DNA of 58,221 nucleotides from Candidatus Zhuqueibacterota bacterium (lineage in GTDB: Bacteria; Zhuqueibacterota; Zhuqueibacteria; Zhuqueibacterales; Zhuqueibacteraceae), in the NCBI GenBank assembly GCA_022616415.1, contig JAKEEU010000015.1, forward strand, positions 1 to 58,221, written 5' to 3'. The position numbers were made by a program, and so were the translations under genes. Positions 58,150 through 58,221 of this stretch are shown here, in pieces. Each line of letters opens with the position of its first letter. Position 1 is the first letter of the stretch. The notes under the pieces are model-generated. The model made no database searches. It worked only from the letters and a program-made list of their open reading frames with translations, and had not been told where the DNA came from.

Positions 58150-58221
58150 ATTGCGAGGCGCTTTTTGCCGAAGCAATCTCTTGATTTTCAAAGGATTGCT
58201 TCGCTGAAAAACGCTCGCAAT
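58150..58221. repeat. ATTGCGAGG-type palindromic element at the window edge
   Basis: Left arm 58150-58178 (ATTGCGAGGCGCTTTTTGCC, then GAAGCAATC) pairs with right arm 58194-58221 (GATTGCTTC ending GCTCGCAAT) with a few mismatches. A further dispersed hairpin family, downstream of the fused pump gene. Confidence 0.8.

Noticed and set aside
1..58221. tRNA, rRNA, IS transposases, integrases and phage structural genes
   Set aside because: None seen on either strand. The few GGTTCGA-like matches lie inside protein genes and do not fold as tRNA.

Overview
The window comes from a double-membrane (Gram-negative type) bacterium. It has RND efflux pumps with TolC and adaptor partners, lipoprotein signals, an outer-membrane barrel protein and L,D-transpeptidases. 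A Kelch protein ending in an NPFNP-type FlgD/Por-like sorting domain, an ABC permease fused to an M1-like domain, a four-helix-bundle remnant and many small palindromic repeats point to the FCB side of the tree, for example candidate division KSB1 or Calditrichota. That placement is inference; no rRNA or other marker gene is present.

Layout. 1-0.9 kb: a two-helix membrane peptide followed by four tandem paralogous 35-residue single-helix peptides. 1-6.7 kb: outer-membrane barrel, CxxCH lipoprotein, penicillin acylase family hydrolase, YhaM-type exoribonuclease and a small conserved protein. 6.7-14.4 kb (minus strand): a glycosidase fused to a peptidase-like domain, an AAA ATPase-nuclease, and a caspase remnant followed by a metallophosphoesterase-like protein with altered metal ligands and a DUF6930-like protein, then a flavin reductase. 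14.6-18.8 kb (minus): a cell-envelope cassette with two L,D-transpeptidases, a membrane partner and an alanine-rich lipoprotein behind a structured leader. 18.9-22.5 kb: membrane protein, sensor kinase and sigma-54 response regulator. 22.6-26.5 kb: a UPF0175/PIN toxin-antitoxin pair, broken genes, orphan antitoxins and a secreted Kelch protein.

27-58 kb is a large efflux locus broken up by accessory DNA. In order it has an ABC ATPase, an ABC permease fused to an M1-like domain, an alpha/beta hydrolase, TolC, a membrane-fusion adaptor, a first RND pump, and finally a 1597-residue protein in which a second RND pump is fused to an ABC ATPase. Several junctions carry something foreign: a four-helix-bundle remnant between TGGATT-type arrays, a hairpin plus an antisense DUF433 gene, an antisense HEPN remnant with an uncharacterised GFENW-domain family, and a 13-kb island between the two RND genes. 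The island holds an AraC regulator, VOC protein, CPBP protease, broken adenosine deaminase, acyltransferase, hydrolases, Thr/Ser dehydratase, a DUF4258/DUF2283-like pair and a radical-SAM/TcmP pair.

Two themes run through the window. Many accessory genes are decaying by internal deletion or single-base frameshift. Families of short palindromic repeats sit just after stop codons or between operon genes, and one family shows compensatory base changes. The items most worth a second look are the RND-ABC fusion, whose ATPase domain is split by membrane helices, the tandem 35-residue peptides, the HEPN/GFENW cluster and the structured leader upstream of the lipoprotein.
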